In this document: piece after piece, positions 19,851-28,764 of the stretch
How the letters are laid out: the number at the start of each line of letters is the position of its first letter
How positions within the stretch are numbered: the first letter of the stretch is position 1
Source of the DNA: an uncultured Chlorobiaceae bacterium
Lineage (GTDB): Bacteria > Bacteroidota > Chlorobiia > Chlorobiales > Chlorobiaceae
NCBI GenBank assembly: GCA_903866255.1
Contig: CAIPMW010000044.1
Coordinates: 1-41,222 of the forward strand
Direction: 5' to 3'
DNA length: 41,222 bases
Made by a program: the position numbers and the translations under genes
The notes under the pieces: model-generated
Database searches by the model: none
What the model was told of the DNA's origin: nothing
Seen by the model: the letters and a program-made list of their open reading frames with translations, nothing else

Positions 19851-21646
19851 AACGATCTTTTTTGCTGGTTGTGTGATGGATGTTGCTGGATAATCTCCAG
19901 AATTTTTTCCTTCATTTTTGTTGGATGTGCTGTTCGTTCGACAAATCCCTTCTGTTGCAGCCACCAGGTTGTCTGGAAATCTTTGGATGTCGGCTTGCCG
20001 GTGTACTGCTCAATAACCCGTTTTCCCGAAAATCCGATGTTGCCCGCATTGTGCTCAAAAAGCTTGATGCCTCTCGATCCAATACCGATGGCGACACCGC
20101 CAAGTGTTGGATCCGTAATGATGGTAATAACCGGCAGTCCCGCTTTTTCAATACTTGATATGGCGACATGCAGTTTTGGCAGGCCAACCATCGACGAACA
20201 CCCCTCATGCATTCTTGCTCCGCCTCCCGTAGCCTGAAAAATAAAGGGAACACCTCGTGTAATGGCGATTTTGCTGGCACGCCAGATTTTTTCAGCGGTT
20301 GTCATACAGAATGAACCACCAAGAAAGTTGAAATTGGTTCCGCAGAAGACCACAGGTTCACCATCGATAGTGCCATCACCGGTCACCACTGAAGCCGCAG
20401 CTCCAGTTTTCTGTTGCGCCTCACCGATTTTTTTCCGGTAATCGGGAAAGTCAAGAATATCCTTATCGACAATGTAACGGGTATCCTGGTGTTCATGGAA
20501 TGACTCTGGATCAAGAATAAAATTGATGTAGTCCTGCACAGCAAGTCGTACATAGCGGTGTCCACACGTTTCACACGCAAAATTGTCTGCCAGCAATTTT
20601 TTATAGAGTACGGGATCCAGCAGCCTTTTTCCTGCATTATCAATGCAGCGTTTATGGCGGGCAACAAAGAGAATTTTTTCTGGTTGGGGGATAAAGTAGG
20701 AGACAGGCTTTTCGAATGTTTTTAGCTTCTCCTCGGTGATGGTATCCCATTGACCGATCTTTTCCCAGCGTGCCATTCGCCGCAGAAAGATCTCATCTGA
20801 CGGTATAGCGCTGAGTTGCCTGGTCCATGTTACCAACGAACTTTTGAATGATTGAAGAGCCGATTGCTGATAGCGGTGTGCAGGTCCGTCATACTCAACG
20901 ATGATGTCGTCGATAATGCCATTTTTCAAACCTTCCTGAGCCGTTATCTGGGAAATTTGGGCGGCAAGGCTTGCCTTGTCTCTGGTTCGGAAAAGAATGG
21001 ATGAACAGGCTTCAGGAGAGATGACCATGTATGTGGAGTACTCCATGGCCAGAACCGCATCACATCCTGTAAGCGCAATGGCTCCTCCACTGCATCCCCG
21101 GTTGATGATCACCGAGAGAGTTGGAACCGTTGCTTCGGCAAGAGATTGCATACAGCGTCCGATTTTCCATGCGATGCCGCCCCCTTCTGACTGTTCAGTA
21201 GGGTCAGCGCCTGCTGTATCGATAACAGTAATGATAATTCTCTTCTCCTGTTCGGCAATCTGAATGGCCTTGATCGCCTTTTCAAATGCCGCAGGTGTCG
21301 GCATGCCCTGATTCCATTTTGCAATCTCGTCAGGATTCTTCATCAGCTCAAGCAGCTCGTCGAAATTTGATGTTGGCGAAGATTGCTGGCCAATGAGCAT
21401 GACTGGCCACCAGGCGTTTTCACCATTTCGCAGTATAGCGCGATGGGTCTGGATGATGCAACTGCCGTGCAGATCGTTTTGCAGGCACTCTTCCGCCTCT
21501 TCAAAGACGGTAAGGTAATCGAGATGCCTGGGGCGTTCGGGGTGAAAGGAGAGTTGATACTTTTCATATTCGCTGAGCTTTTCGATACTCTCATGTGAGT
21601 AACTGAATCCCTCTTGTTTCTCAAACGGCAGATAAAAATGTTTCAC
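19847..21646 (-). CDS. Biotin-dependent carboxyltransferase, alpha-beta fusion (probable propionyl-CoA carboxylase component)
   Basis: A 599-residue carboxyltransferase that should move CO2 from carboxybiotin to an acyl-CoA. Residues about 115-250 are AccA-like ([51 protein letters not shown]). Residues 330-590 are AccD-like: HxxC (331-334) and CETC (358-361) as a zinc ribbon, then [47 protein letters not shown] and [14 protein letters not shown]. PccB and actinobacterial enzymes carry these halves in the opposite order. Its place between epimerase and mutase makes propionyl-CoA the likely substrate, producing (S)-methylmalonyl-CoA (inference). No biotin carboxylase or carrier gene is nearby, so the acetyl-CoA carboxylase AccB/AccC may be shared. 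Confidence 0.82.
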   Translation of the reverse strand: MKHFYLPFEKQEGFSYSHESIEKLSEYEKYQLSFHPERPRHLDYLTVFEEAEECLQNDLHGSCIIQTHRAILRNGENAWWPVMLIGQQSSPTSNFDELLELMKNPDEIAKWNQGMPTPAAFEKAIKAIQIAEQEKRIIITVIDTAGADPTEQSEGGGIAWKIGRCMQSLAEATVPTLSVIINRGCSGGAIALTGCDAVLAMEYSTYMVISPEACSSILFRTRDKASLAAQISQITAQEGLKNGIIDDIIVEYDGPAHRYQQSALQSFKSSLVTWTRQLSAIPSDEIFLRRMARWEKIGQWDTITEEKLKTFEKPVSYFIPQPEKILFVARHKRCIDNAGKRLLDPVLYKKLLADNFACETCGHRYVRLAVQDYINFILDPESFHEHQDTRYIVDKDILDFPDYRKKIGEAQQKTGAAASVVTGDGTIDGEPVVFCGTNFNFLGGSFCMTTAEKIWRASKIAITRGVPFIFQATGGGARMHEGCSSMVGLPKLHVAISSIEKAGLPVITIITDPTLGGVAIGIGSRGIKLFEHNAGNIGFSGKRVIEQYTGKPTSKDFQTTWWLQQKGFVERTAHPTKMKEKILEIIQQHPSHNQQKRSL

Positions 21647-21674
21647 TGGTTACAAGCGGCTTTGTCTCGTTTGG

Positions 21675-22082
21675 TTAATGCTTTTTTTGAGCAAATTCAA
21701 GAAGCACCCTGTTGGTCTGTTTCGGGTGCAAAAACATGATTTTTTTTCCTCCGGCTCCCTCTTTTGGAGGGCCAAGCGGCGTAATATTGAGCGATGCAAG
21801 TCGCTCGCTCTCCTCTTCAATATTATCGGTTGCAAGGGCAATATGGTGCATTCCTTCCCCATTTTTTACCAGAAATTTGGCGATCGGACTCTCGTCGCTC
21901 AGAGGCTCAAGCAGCTCAATCTTGCTCTCCCCAAGAGAGATAAACGCTACCCGCACCTTCTCGGATGCAACCTCTTCGATTCTGATTGCCTCGGGGGCGC
22001 ACCCGAGAACGTCACGAAACGTCTCAAGTGCGCTTTCAAGGTTGTGGACGGCAATAGCTATGTGGTCAATTTTCTTGATCAT
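21675..22082 (-). CDS. mce: Methylmalonyl-CoA epimerase
   Basis: A 135-residue vicinal-oxygen-chelate (glyoxalase-like) protein that epimerises (S)- to (R)-methylmalonyl-CoA using a bound divalent metal. It starts MIKKIDHIAIAVHNLESAL, with the first metal-ligand histidine (HIAIAV), and continues with EVASEKVRVAFISLGESKIELLEPL and GEGMHHIALATDNI (second His), ending with FLHPKQTNRVLLEFAQ (Glu ligand). This is a complete epimerase of normal size. Its ATG overlaps the prpE stop as ATGA (22079-22082), and the carboxyltransferase starts 28 bases downstream. Context and motifs agree, so confidence is high. Confidence 0.95.
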   Translation of the reverse strand: MIKKIDHIAIAVHNLESALETFRDVLGCAPEAIRIEEVASEKVRVAFISLGESKIELLEPLSDESPIAKFLVKNGEGMHHIALATDNIEEESERLASLNITPLGPPKEGAGGKKIMFLHPKQTNRVLLEFAQKKH

Positions 22083-24001
22083 GCGTCCTTTGTAATGGAT
22101 TTGCTTTTTGCAGCATAACCGATTGTCTGCAGCGCTTCCCTTATTTCATCGAGAATTACCGGATCGTCAATTGTTGCGGGCATGGTGTACTCTTCGCTGT
22201 TTGCAATTTTCCGCATGGTTCCACGCAGAATCTTGCCAGAACGGGTTTTCGGCAAACGGTTGACAATGACAGCATTTTTGAAGGATGCTACTGGCCCGAT
22301 ATTTTCACGAACATACTCAATAACATGCTTGATGATAAGGTTATGATGAGTATCGACATTGTTCTTGAGGACGAGGAAGCCAAGTGGAACCTGCCCTTTC
22401 AGATCGTCATGAACGCCGACTACTGCGCTTTCGGCAACGTCAGGATGCTCACAAAGTGCCCCCTCAATTGCTCCGGTCGAAAGGCGATGGCCAGCTACGT
22501 TGATAACATCATCTGTACGCGACATAATGTTAATGTAGCCATCGTCGTCAATAAATCCGGCATCGCTGGTCTGGTAGTAGCCAGGGAACTGTTTCATGTA
22601 GGTTTCCACAAAACGGTTGTCGGCCTTCCAGAGAGTCAGCATGGTCCCGGGAGGAAGTGGTTGTTTGATGACAATATCACCCATCTGTCCAGATGGAAGC
22701 TGCTCCATATCAGCATTGATGACCTGTACATTGTAGCCGGGAACAGCTCTTGATGCGGAACCATACTTGATCGGGCCGGGTTCAATGCCCTGACAGTTGG
22801 CTGCAATGGCCCATCCGGTCTCTGTTTGCCACCAATGATCAATGACAGGTACCTGGAGCATTTTCTCAGCCCATTTGACGGTATCTGGGTCAGCGCGTTC
22901 CCCGGCAAGAAAGAGTGTACGGAAATTTGTAAGATTATAGTTTTTTATGTAGTTGCCATTCGGATCCTCTTTTTTGATAGCCCTGAATGCGGTAGGGGCA
23001 GTGAAGAGTACCGAGACGTTGTAGTCACTGATAATTCTCCAGAAGGTACCAGGATCAGGGGTACCAACAGGCTTCCCCTCAAAAATCAGTGTTGTGCAAC
23101 CCTGGAGCAGAGGGGCGTAGACAATGTAAGAGTGGCCGACAACCCAACCGACATCACTTGCAGCCCAGAAAACCTCTCCAGGTTCAACGTTATAGACATT
23201 TTTCATTGACCATTGCAGCGCCACCATGTGTCCCCCATTATCACGAACAATACCTTTTGGCTGACCAGTGGTTCCAGATGTATAGAGGATATAGAGTGGA
23301 TCAGAAGATTCGACAGGGACACATTGTGCTGGTTCGGCTCCGAGAAGAGACTGGTTCCAGGTGAGGTCGCGCTCTTCGTTGAGTTCCGCCTTTAACTGGT
23401 CACGCTGTTTGATAATACAGATTTCAGGCTTGAAGTGGGCCAGCTCAATGGCAAAATCGAGCAGGCGTTTATAATCAATTATTTTGTTGACTTCAATGCC
23501 GCAGGATGCAGAGATGATCACCTTTGGCTTACAGTCATCAATACGTATGGCAAGCTCATGCGAGGCAAAACCGCCAAATACCACAGAGTGGATAGCCCCG
23601 ATTCGTGCGCAGGCCAGCATTGCCACAACAGCCTCCGGAATCATTGGCATATAAATGATAACACGATCGCCCTTGCGCACCCCTCTCGACTGAAGCGCAC
23701 CAGCAAAGAGTGCAACAATATCCCGGAATTCACGGTAGGTGTAGCGCTTTTTTGTGCCGGTCACCGGGCTGTCGAATATTACAGCCAACTCGTTGCCGCG
23801 TCCTTCATCGACATGACGGTCAAGCGCATTATAGCAGGTGTTGGTCATACCTCCGGCAAACCATCGGTAAAACGGTGGGTTGCTGCTGTCCAGCACTTTG
23901 TTCCATTTCTTGTACCAGTGAAGTTTTTCGGCAGCTTCCCCCCAGAATGCTTCGGGGTTCTGAATTGAGTGTTGATAAACGGTGTTGAAGGACTGCGACA
24001 T
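22079..24001 (-). CDS. prpE: Propionyl-CoA synthetase (PrpE-type acyl-CoA synthetase)
   Basis: A 640-residue AMP-forming acyl-CoA ligase. N-terminal motifs FYRWFAGGMTNTCYNALDRH and the phrase RGNELAVIFDSPVTGTKKRYTY are typical of PrpE/ACSS3 rather than AcsA. ATP-binding motif YTSGTTGQPKGIVRD, WWQTETGWAI, and the C-terminal RTDDVINVAGHRLSTG and catalytic-lysine segment PKTRSGKILRGTMRKI are all present. It activates propionate (possibly acetate too) to feed the carboxylase, epimerase and mutase encoded behind it. A Shine-Dalgarno GGGAGT lies nine bases before the ATG. It is the first gene of the five-gene propionate cluster. Confidence 0.9.
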   Translation of the reverse strand: MSQSFNTVYQHSIQNPEAFWGEAAEKLHWYKKWNKVLDSSNPPFYRWFAGGMTNTCYNALDRHVDEGRGNELAVIFDSPVTGTKKRYTYREFRDIVALFAGALQSRGVRKGDRVIIYMPMIPEAVVAMLACARIGAIHSVVFGGFASHELAIRIDDCKPKVIISASCGIEVNKIIDYKRLLDFAIELAHFKPEICIIKQRDQLKAELNEERDLTWNQSLLGAEPAQCVPVESSDPLYILYTSGTTGQPKGIVRDNGGHMVALQWSMKNVYNVEPGEVFWAASDVGWVVGHSYIVYAPLLQGCTTLIFEGKPVGTPDPGTFWRIISDYNVSVLFTAPTAFRAIKKEDPNGNYIKNYNLTNFRTLFLAGERADPDTVKWAEKMLQVPVIDHWWQTETGWAIAANCQGIEPGPIKYGSASRAVPGYNVQVINADMEQLPSGQMGDIVIKQPLPPGTMLTLWKADNRFVETYMKQFPGYYQTSDAGFIDDDGYINIMSRTDDVINVAGHRLSTGAIEGALCEHPDVAESAVVGVHDDLKGQVPLGFLVLKNNVDTHHNLIIKHVIEYVRENIGPVASFKNAVIVNRLPKTRSGKILRGTMRKIANSEEYTMPATIDDPVILDEIREALQTIGYAAKSKSITKDA

Positions 24002-24166
24002 ACGAATGACTCCCAGAAAAAGTAAAAGTTAATAAAAGATAAGGGAGGAGAGATTAATCAGACAAGAGGAACCTGTGAGAGTGAGCCTGCGGAACATGAA
24101 ATGTATTCGTTATGTTTTGAAAGCCTATGTTAACAAAAAATAGAGATTACAGCAAAGGGGATTTGT

Positions 24167-24952
24167 TCAGGAGTCTGGTTTCAGTTGGGCAAAGAGTTGG
24201 AAAAACTGATCTATTGAGAGAGCTTCCGCACGAAGTTTAAGTGTCTCATTATTTACCAACTCAATATTATATATATTTTTAAGATTGTTCTGCAGGGTTT
24301 TTCGGCGCTGATGAAATGCTGTACGGATGAATAAGCGGAATCCTTCGGCATCTTTCATTGGGTCATTTATTTTTGGTGTCATCCTTATCACAGCACTGTC
24401 TACCCCTGGTTGTGGTCGAAAGACTTTTCGTCCCACTTTAAAAAGGTAATGGACATCAAAAAATGCCTGGAGTTGTACCGCAAGAATTCCGTACTCTTTT
24501 GTGCACGGTTTTGCCACAATTCTCATGGCAACTTCATGCTGCATCATCAGGGTTGCTGAGAGGAAAGAGTGTCGATATTCAAGCAGTTTGAAAAGAATGG
24601 GAGAGGTGATGGAGTAGGGGATATTGCCGAGAACCCTGAGCGGTTTTTCTTTTGCCAGTGCCTTCAGATCGGTCTGAAGAAAATCACCTTCAATCAGGTC
24701 GAGCTGCGGGTATTCTGCCCGGATGAATGCCGCAAGCCCTGGATCTTTTTCTACAACGGTAAGGTGATGAGAGCAGTTTACAAGCTCTCTGGTCAGTGCG
24801 CCGAAGCCCGGACCTATCTCTAAAACATGATCTTCAGGTTCTACACCCGAAAGCGACACTATTTTTCTCGTAATATTGCGGTCGGTCAGAAAGTTTTGAC
24901 CTAATTTTTTTTTCGCCGCGATTTCAGTATGCTTATATTGAATGCTTATCAT
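24167..24952 (-). CDS. rsmA: 16S rRNA dimethyladenosine transferase RsmA (KsgA)
   Basis: A 261-residue SAM-dependent enzyme that dimethylates the two adjacent adenines (1518/1519) near the 3' end of 16S rRNA during late 30S assembly. Signature motifs are KKLGQNFLTDRNI (15-27), the SAM loop VLEIGPGFGALT, VVEKDPGL, EGDFLQTD and the catalytic NIPYSITSPILF (NxPY). The C-terminal helical domain carries FRPQPGVDSAVIRM and AFHQRRKTLQNNL. It is divergent from the transketolase gene and 165 bases upstream of prpE, without a visible terminator between. Identification is firm. Confidence 0.96.
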   Translation of the reverse strand: MISIQYKHTEIAAKKKLGQNFLTDRNITRKIVSLSGVEPEDHVLEIGPGFGALTRELVNCSHHLTVVEKDPGLAAFIRAEYPQLDLIEGDFLQTDLKALAKEKPLRVLGNIPYSITSPILFKLLEYRHSFLSATLMMQHEVAMRIVAKPCTKEYGILAVQLQAFFDVHYLFKVGRKVFRPQPGVDSAVIRMTPKINDPMKDAEGFRLFIRTAFHQRRKTLQNNLKNIYNIELVNNETLKLRAEALSIDQFFQLFAQLKPDS

Positions 24953-25022
24953 CGGGTCCGGAGTTTAATCGAAAGCGCAGCCGGGCAGAACCACTTTTTT
25001 AATTTAAGTTATTCTGGAAGTA

Positions 25023-26006
25023 ATGGAAGAAAATAAGATCGGGGATATTGCTGCGCGATACGTTTCGCGAGGAAATAAAGCAACCCGCACAGGGTTTGGC
25101 GATGCTCTGCTTGACGTCGGCAGGGAGAATAGTTCGGTGGTGGCACTTTGTGCCGACCTGACAGGTTCTCTGAATATGAATCCGTTCAGGGATGCTTTTC
25201 CCGATCGTTTCATTCAGACAGGAATTGCGGAAGCCAACATGATTTCAATGGCGGCTGGTCTTGCCACAACAGGCAAAATCCCGGTTGCCGCAAGTTTTGC
25301 CGTTTTTGCTACCGGCAGGGTATATGACCAGATTCGCCAGTCAGTCTGCTATTCCAATCTCAACGTCAAGATCTGCGCATCACACGCCGGGCTGACGCTG
25401 GGTGAAGATGGCGCTACCCACCAGATTCTTGAGGATATTGGGCTGATGCGCGGCTTGCCGAGAATGACTGTTGTTGTGCCCTGTGATTACAGCGAAACTG
25501 TTCGGGCTACAAAAGCGGTCATCAAGCATGACGGTCCGGTCTATCTCCGTTTTGGAAGACCTAATGTGCCCGATTTCTCACTTGACGAGGATGGCTTTGA
25601 AATTGGCAAGTCGATTGAGCTGCATCCTGGCAAGGATGTTACTGTTATCGCCTGTGGCATCATGGTATGGAAAGCGCTTGAAGCGGCCCGCATTCTCGAA
25701 AAAGAGGGAGTTGGTGTCAGGGTGATCAATATGCACACCATCAAGCCGATCGATACACTGGCAATCGTTTGTGCAGCAAACGACACAGGCGCCATTGTTA
25801 CTGCTGAAGAGCACCAGTTTCATAATGGCCTTGGAGATGCGGTAGCTCATGTCTGCGCCCTCAATATTCCGGTGCCGATTGAGATGGTTGGTGTTGAGGA
25901 TCAGTTCGGAGAGTCCGGCAAATCAGACGATCTTCTTGAAAAATACAAGCTCACAACCGCAGACATTCTTGAAAAAATTTATCTTGCCCTCCGTCGCAAA
26001 TGCTAA
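25023..26006 (+). CDS. Transketolase, C-terminal (pyrimidine-binding) subunit
   Basis: A 327-residue protein covering only the Pyr and C-terminal domains of a transketolase: [20 protein letters not shown] contains the catalytic glutamate that activates thiamine diphosphate, followed by [39 protein letters not shown] and a transketolase_C domain ([33 protein letters not shown]). Such half-length proteins pair with a separate N-terminal subunit that binds the diphosphate. That partner is usually the gene immediately upstream, but here the upstream gene is the divergent rsmA, so the partner must be elsewhere. The related E1-beta of other thiamine enzymes is less likely. Confidence 0.88.
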   Translation: MEENKIGDIAARYVSRGNKATRTGFGDALLDVGRENSSVVALCADLTGSLNMNPFRDAFPDRFIQTGIAEANMISMAAGLATTGKIPVAASFAVFATGRVYDQIRQSVCYSNLNVKICASHAGLTLGEDGATHQILEDIGLMRGLPRMTVVVPCDYSETVRATKAVIKHDGPVYLRFGRPNVPDFSLDEDGFEIGKSIELHPGKDVTVIACGIMVWKALEAARILEKEGVGVRVINMHTIKPIDTLAIVCAANDTGAIVTAEEHQFHNGLGDAVAHVCALNIPVPIEMVGVEDQFGESGKSDDLLEKYKLTTADILEKIYLALRRKC

Positions 26007-26062
26007 GCCCTGAAGGGGCGATATACACCAGCACAGGGCAAAGCCCTGTGAAATGTATTGGA
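26007..26062. repeat. GCCCTG-rich inverted repeat
   Basis: Directly after the transketolase stop lies AGCCCTGAAGGGGC, then a tight hairpin CACAGGGC (26032-26039), AAA, GCCCTGTG (26043-26050). This style of repeat is scattered through several Bacteroidota and Chlorobi genomes (from memory). It could also act as a weak terminator, though no T run follows. Confidence 0.55.
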
Positions 26063-26130
26063 TGGTATGATGGAGGTGACATGTGAAACGTCGAAACGCA
26101 ATTTTTATAACGTACGGGAGAAAATAACCA

Positions 26131-26466
26131 ATGGCAATGCCAAATTTGGGTGATATGATGAAACAGATCCAGCAGGCTGGCGAAAAGATGCAGGATGTGC
26201 AGAAACAGCTTGAAAAGATTGTGGCTTACGGCGAAGCTGGCGGTGGGATGGTCAAGGTGAGTGTCAGTGGCAAACAGAAGCTTCTCACTCTTGCCATTGA
26301 TCCTGATATTATGGACGATCGCGAAATGGTGCAGGATCTGGTGCTGGCAGCAGCAAATAATGCCCTTGACGAGTCTGCCCGACTTGCACAGGAGGAGATA
26401 TCCAAAGTGACCGGTGGGATGATGAATCCGGCGGATATTCTCAAAAACCTGAATATTGGTCAATAA
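26131..26466 (+). CDS. YbaB/EbfC family nucleoid-associated protein
   Basis: A 111-residue dimeric DNA-binding protein. It opens with a helix rich in Met and Gln ([20 protein letters not shown]) and continues with [18 protein letters not shown]-type beta text ([19 protein letters not shown]) and [21 protein letters not shown], all characteristic. A GGGAG Shine-Dalgarno lies ten bases before the ATG. It is six bases upstream of recR, the classic ybaB-recR pair. It probably coats or bends DNA in connection with recombination or nucleoid organisation. Identification is firm. Confidence 0.94.
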   Translation: MAMPNLGDMMKQIQQAGEKMQDVQKQLEKIVAYGEAGGGMVKVSVSGKQKLLTLAIDPDIMDDREMVQDLVLAAANNALDESARLAQEEISKVTGGMMNPADILKNLNIGQ

Positions 26467-26472
26467 GAGTCG

Positions 26473-27087
26473 ATGCGTTATACCTCAGCGGCTCTCGATG
26501 CCCTTATTGACGAATTTTCCAAACTTCCTGGTGTCGGGCGAAAAACTGCCCAGCGCCTCTCCATGTACATCCTGCATGAACCAAGGGTTGAGGCCGAAAA
26601 GCTGGCTGCGGCTTTGCTTGAAGTAAAAGATAAAGTTATTCGCTGTTCGATTTGCCAGAACATCACCGATATTGGTACCGACCCCTGTACCGTCTGTACA
26701 AGCAAATCGCGCGATCGCTCCGTTATCTGTGTGGTCGAATCGCCGGTTGATATGCTTGCTTTTGAGAAAACCGGCTACTACAAAGGGCTCTACCATGTTC
26801 TTCATGGAGTCATTTCACCCCTTGACGGAGTGGGGCCGGACGATATCAAGGTTCGGGAACTGCTTGTCCGACTTTCAGATCACGAATCCGCTGAAGTTAA
26901 AGAGATTGTGCTTGCCCTGAACCCGACTATCGAAGGTGAAACGACAGCGCTTTACCTGACAAAACTGATCAAACCCCTTGGTTTTCATGTTACCAAAATA
27001 GCCCGGGGTATTCCTGTTGGGGCAGAGCTTGAGTTTATTGATGAGGCCACCCTGTCACGAGCGCTGGAAGGGCGTACTGTTGTGTAG
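26473..27087 (+). CDS. recR: Recombination mediator RecR
   Basis: A 204-residue protein of the RecFOR pathway, which loads RecA on gapped DNA. N-terminal helix-hairpin-helix [17 protein letters not shown]; a four-cysteine zinc motif [18 protein letters not shown]; a Toprim domain beginning [17 protein letters not shown] with [18 protein letters not shown]; and a C-terminal Walker-B-like [15 protein letters not shown]. All are complete. It forms an operon with the ybaB gene; the carotenoid desaturase follows after 33 bases and may be cotranscribed. Confidence 0.96.
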   Translation: MRYTSAALDALIDEFSKLPGVGRKTAQRLSMYILHEPRVEAEKLAAALLEVKDKVIRCSICQNITDIGTDPCTVCTSKSRDRSVICVVESPVDMLAFEKTGYYKGLYHVLHGVISPLDGVGPDDIKVRELLVRLSDHESAEVKEIVLALNPTIEGETTALYLTKLIKPLGFHVTKIARGIPVGAELEFIDEATLSRALEGRTVV

Positions 27088-27120
27088 AGATTATTGCAAA
27101 TTCCGTTTTAATCCCGAATA

Positions 27121-28503
27121 ATGAGATCAGAAAAAAAAACCGTATTAATTTTTGGTGGAGGCCTTGCCGGTTTAACTGCCGCCAAACGGTTGACAGACAA
27201 GGGTTTTAAAGTCAAAGTGCTTGAAAAGAGAGAGATATTTGGCGGGAAGGTCTCTTCATGGAAAGATGAAGAGGGAGACTGGATTGAGTCCGGTACCCAC
27301 TGTTTCTTTGGAGCATACAGTGTGCTTTATGACCTCATGAAGGAGATCAAGACCGATCATGCTGTGTTATGGAAGGATCACCAGTTGACCTACACTCTGG
27401 CTGGTGGGGGGAGCTTTACCTTTAATACATGGGAGCTTCCCAGTCCACTTCACCTGTTGCCAGCCATTATTAAAAACGGCTACTTTACCTTTGGTGAAAT
27501 GGCCGCCTTTGCGAAATCTCTGATTCCCCTGGCCCTGAAAAGGGAGAAGTATCCGCCGACGCAGGATCATCTCACCTTCGCCGAGTGGGCTGTGGAGAAA
27601 AAGTTTGGCAAACGGCTCATGGATACCATGTTCCGCCCCATGGCACTTGCCCTCAAGTTTATTCCGCCCGAAGAGATATCGGCAAAGATTATTCTTGATG
27701 TCACCGAAACGTTTTATCGTATTCCTGATGCCTCTTGTATGGGCTTTCTGAAAGGAGCTCCTCAAGAGTATCTCCATCAGCCGCTTATCGACTATTCAGC
27801 ATCAAGAGGCGCGCTGTTCAAGACAAACATTGCTGTCGAAGAGCTGCTTTTTGATGGCACTGAAATTAAAGGGGTTCAGCTTCGCAATGGGGAGATTCTG
27901 ACGGCAGACTACTACCTCTGCGCCCTGCCTATTCATGACCTGAACAACGTGCTGCCCGATAAGCTGAAACGGCATGAGCAGTTTTTTGGAAAACTTGACA
28001 ATCTTGAAGCTGTGCCGGTTATCTCTGTCCAGCTCTGGTACGACAAGGAGATTACTGCTGCTGATAATGTTCTTTTTTCACCTGATGGTGTTATTCCTGT
28101 CTATGCCAACCTTGCGCGTACTACACCAGAGTACCGGATGCTCAGAGGAGAGCCCTTCAGCGGCAAGAGCCGTTTTGAATTTTGTGTTGCTCCGGCAAAA
28201 AACCTTATGGCTCTTTCAAAAGAGGAGATTATCCGCCTTGTTGATATGAGTGTGAGAAACTGTTACCCCGAAACATCAAAAGGGGCAAGGATTCTGAAAT
28301 CCACCCTTGTGAAAATTCCCCATTCTGTCTATGCTCCACTGCCGGGGATGGAGCAATATCGTCCCACCCAGAAAACCCCTGTTCGCAACCTCTTTCTTGC
28401 CGGCGGCTTTTCACAGCAGTTGTATTACGACTCCATGGGAGGGGCTGTGATGAGCGCAAATCTTGCAGTCGATGCTCTTGTTGTCGAAGCTGGAAAAAAT
28501 TGA
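27121..28503 (+). CDS. Plant-type carotenoid desaturase (phytoene/zeta-carotene desaturase, CrtP/CrtQ)
   Basis: A 460-residue FAD-dependent amine-oxidase fold enzyme that adds double bonds to phytoene or zeta-carotene on the way to chlorobactene-type carotenoids. FAD-binding motif [16 protein letters not shown] (about 9-24), then [19 protein letters not shown], a conserved [12 protein letters not shown] segment, [17 protein letters not shown] and the C-terminal FAD contact [12 protein letters not shown] followed by [13 protein letters not shown]. This is the cyanobacterial/plant PDS/ZDS lineage rather than bacterial CrtI. The motifs FFGAY and ALPIHDLN look closer to PDS, but the choice between CrtP and CrtQ is not safe by eye. 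The fit with green sulfur bacteria, which use this pathway, is strong. Confidence 0.88.
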   Translation: MRSEKKTVLIFGGGLAGLTAAKRLTDKGFKVKVLEKREIFGGKVSSWKDEEGDWIESGTHCFFGAYSVLYDLMKEIKTDHAVLWKDHQLTYTLAGGGSFTFNTWELPSPLHLLPAIIKNGYFTFGEMAAFAKSLIPLALKREKYPPTQDHLTFAEWAVEKKFGKRLMDTMFRPMALALKFIPPEEISAKIILDVTETFYRIPDASCMGFLKGAPQEYLHQPLIDYSASRGALFKTNIAVEELLFDGTEIKGVQLRNGEILTADYYLCALPIHDLNNVLPDKLKRHEQFFGKLDNLEAVPVISVQLWYDKEITAADNVLFSPDGVIPVYANLARTTPEYRMLRGEPFSGKSRFEFCVAPAKNLMALSKEEIIRLVDMSVRNCYPETSKGARILKSTLVKIPHSVYAPLPGMEQYRPTQKTPVRNLFLAGGFSQQLYYDSMGGAVMSANLAVDALVVEAGKN

Positions 28504-28561
28504 GCGAAACGAGAAAAATGATTCAGGAAAGAGTCGAAAATTATTATTTTAGGCTCCCAAT

Positions 28562-28634
28562 GCCCTTGTAGCTCAGTGGATAGAGTAGTAGTTTCCGAAA
28601 CTAAAGGTCGGCAGTTCGAGTCTGCCCAAGGGCA
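28562..28634 (+). tRNA. tRNA-Arg (anticodon CCG)
   Basis: A 73-base cloverleaf: acceptor GCCCTTG/CAAGGGC with discriminator A, D-arm GCTC...GAGT, anticodon loop TTCCGAA (CCG reads CGG), T-arm GGCAG-TTCGAGT-CTGCC. The pair at the top of the anticodon stem (27-43) is G/A by my alignment. CCA is not encoded. Confidence 0.95.
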
Positions 28635-28648
28635 CAGAGAGGATATAT

Positions 28649-28721
28649 CGGGGTGTGGCTCAGTTGGTAGAGTGCTGCGTTCGGGACGCAGAGGTCGTGG
28701 GTTCGAATCCCGCCACCCCGA
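28649..28721 (+). tRNA. tRNA-Pro (anticodon CGG)
   Basis: A 73-base cloverleaf: acceptor CGGGGTG/CACCCCG with discriminator A, D-arm GCTC...GAGT, anticodon stem CTGCG/CGCAG with loop TTCGGGA (CGG reads CCG), T-arm GTGGG-TTCGAAT-CCCGC. CCA is not encoded. It follows tRNA-Arg by 14 bases and likely shares its transcript. Confidence 0.95.
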
Positions 28722-28725
28722 CACC

Positions 28726-28761
28726 AAAGGGAACAGCGGCATATTTCGTTGTTCCCTTTTT
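28726..28761 (+). terminator. Terminator after the tRNA pair
   Basis: AAAGGGAACA (28726-28735) pairs with TGTTCCCTTT (28750-28759) and is followed by more T. It ends the tRNA transcript and lies just before the convergent end of the CMD-family gene. Confidence 0.85.
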
Positions 28762-28764
28762 GCA

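Noticed and set aside
19851-19964. Upstream extension of the mutase
   Set aside because: It lies inside the carboxyltransferase gene; the ATGA overlap at 19847-19850 gives a natural start.
28562-28721. tRNA pair as an integration site of a genomic island
   Set aside because: No integrase and no repeated tRNA end was found nearby; flanking genes are ordinary.
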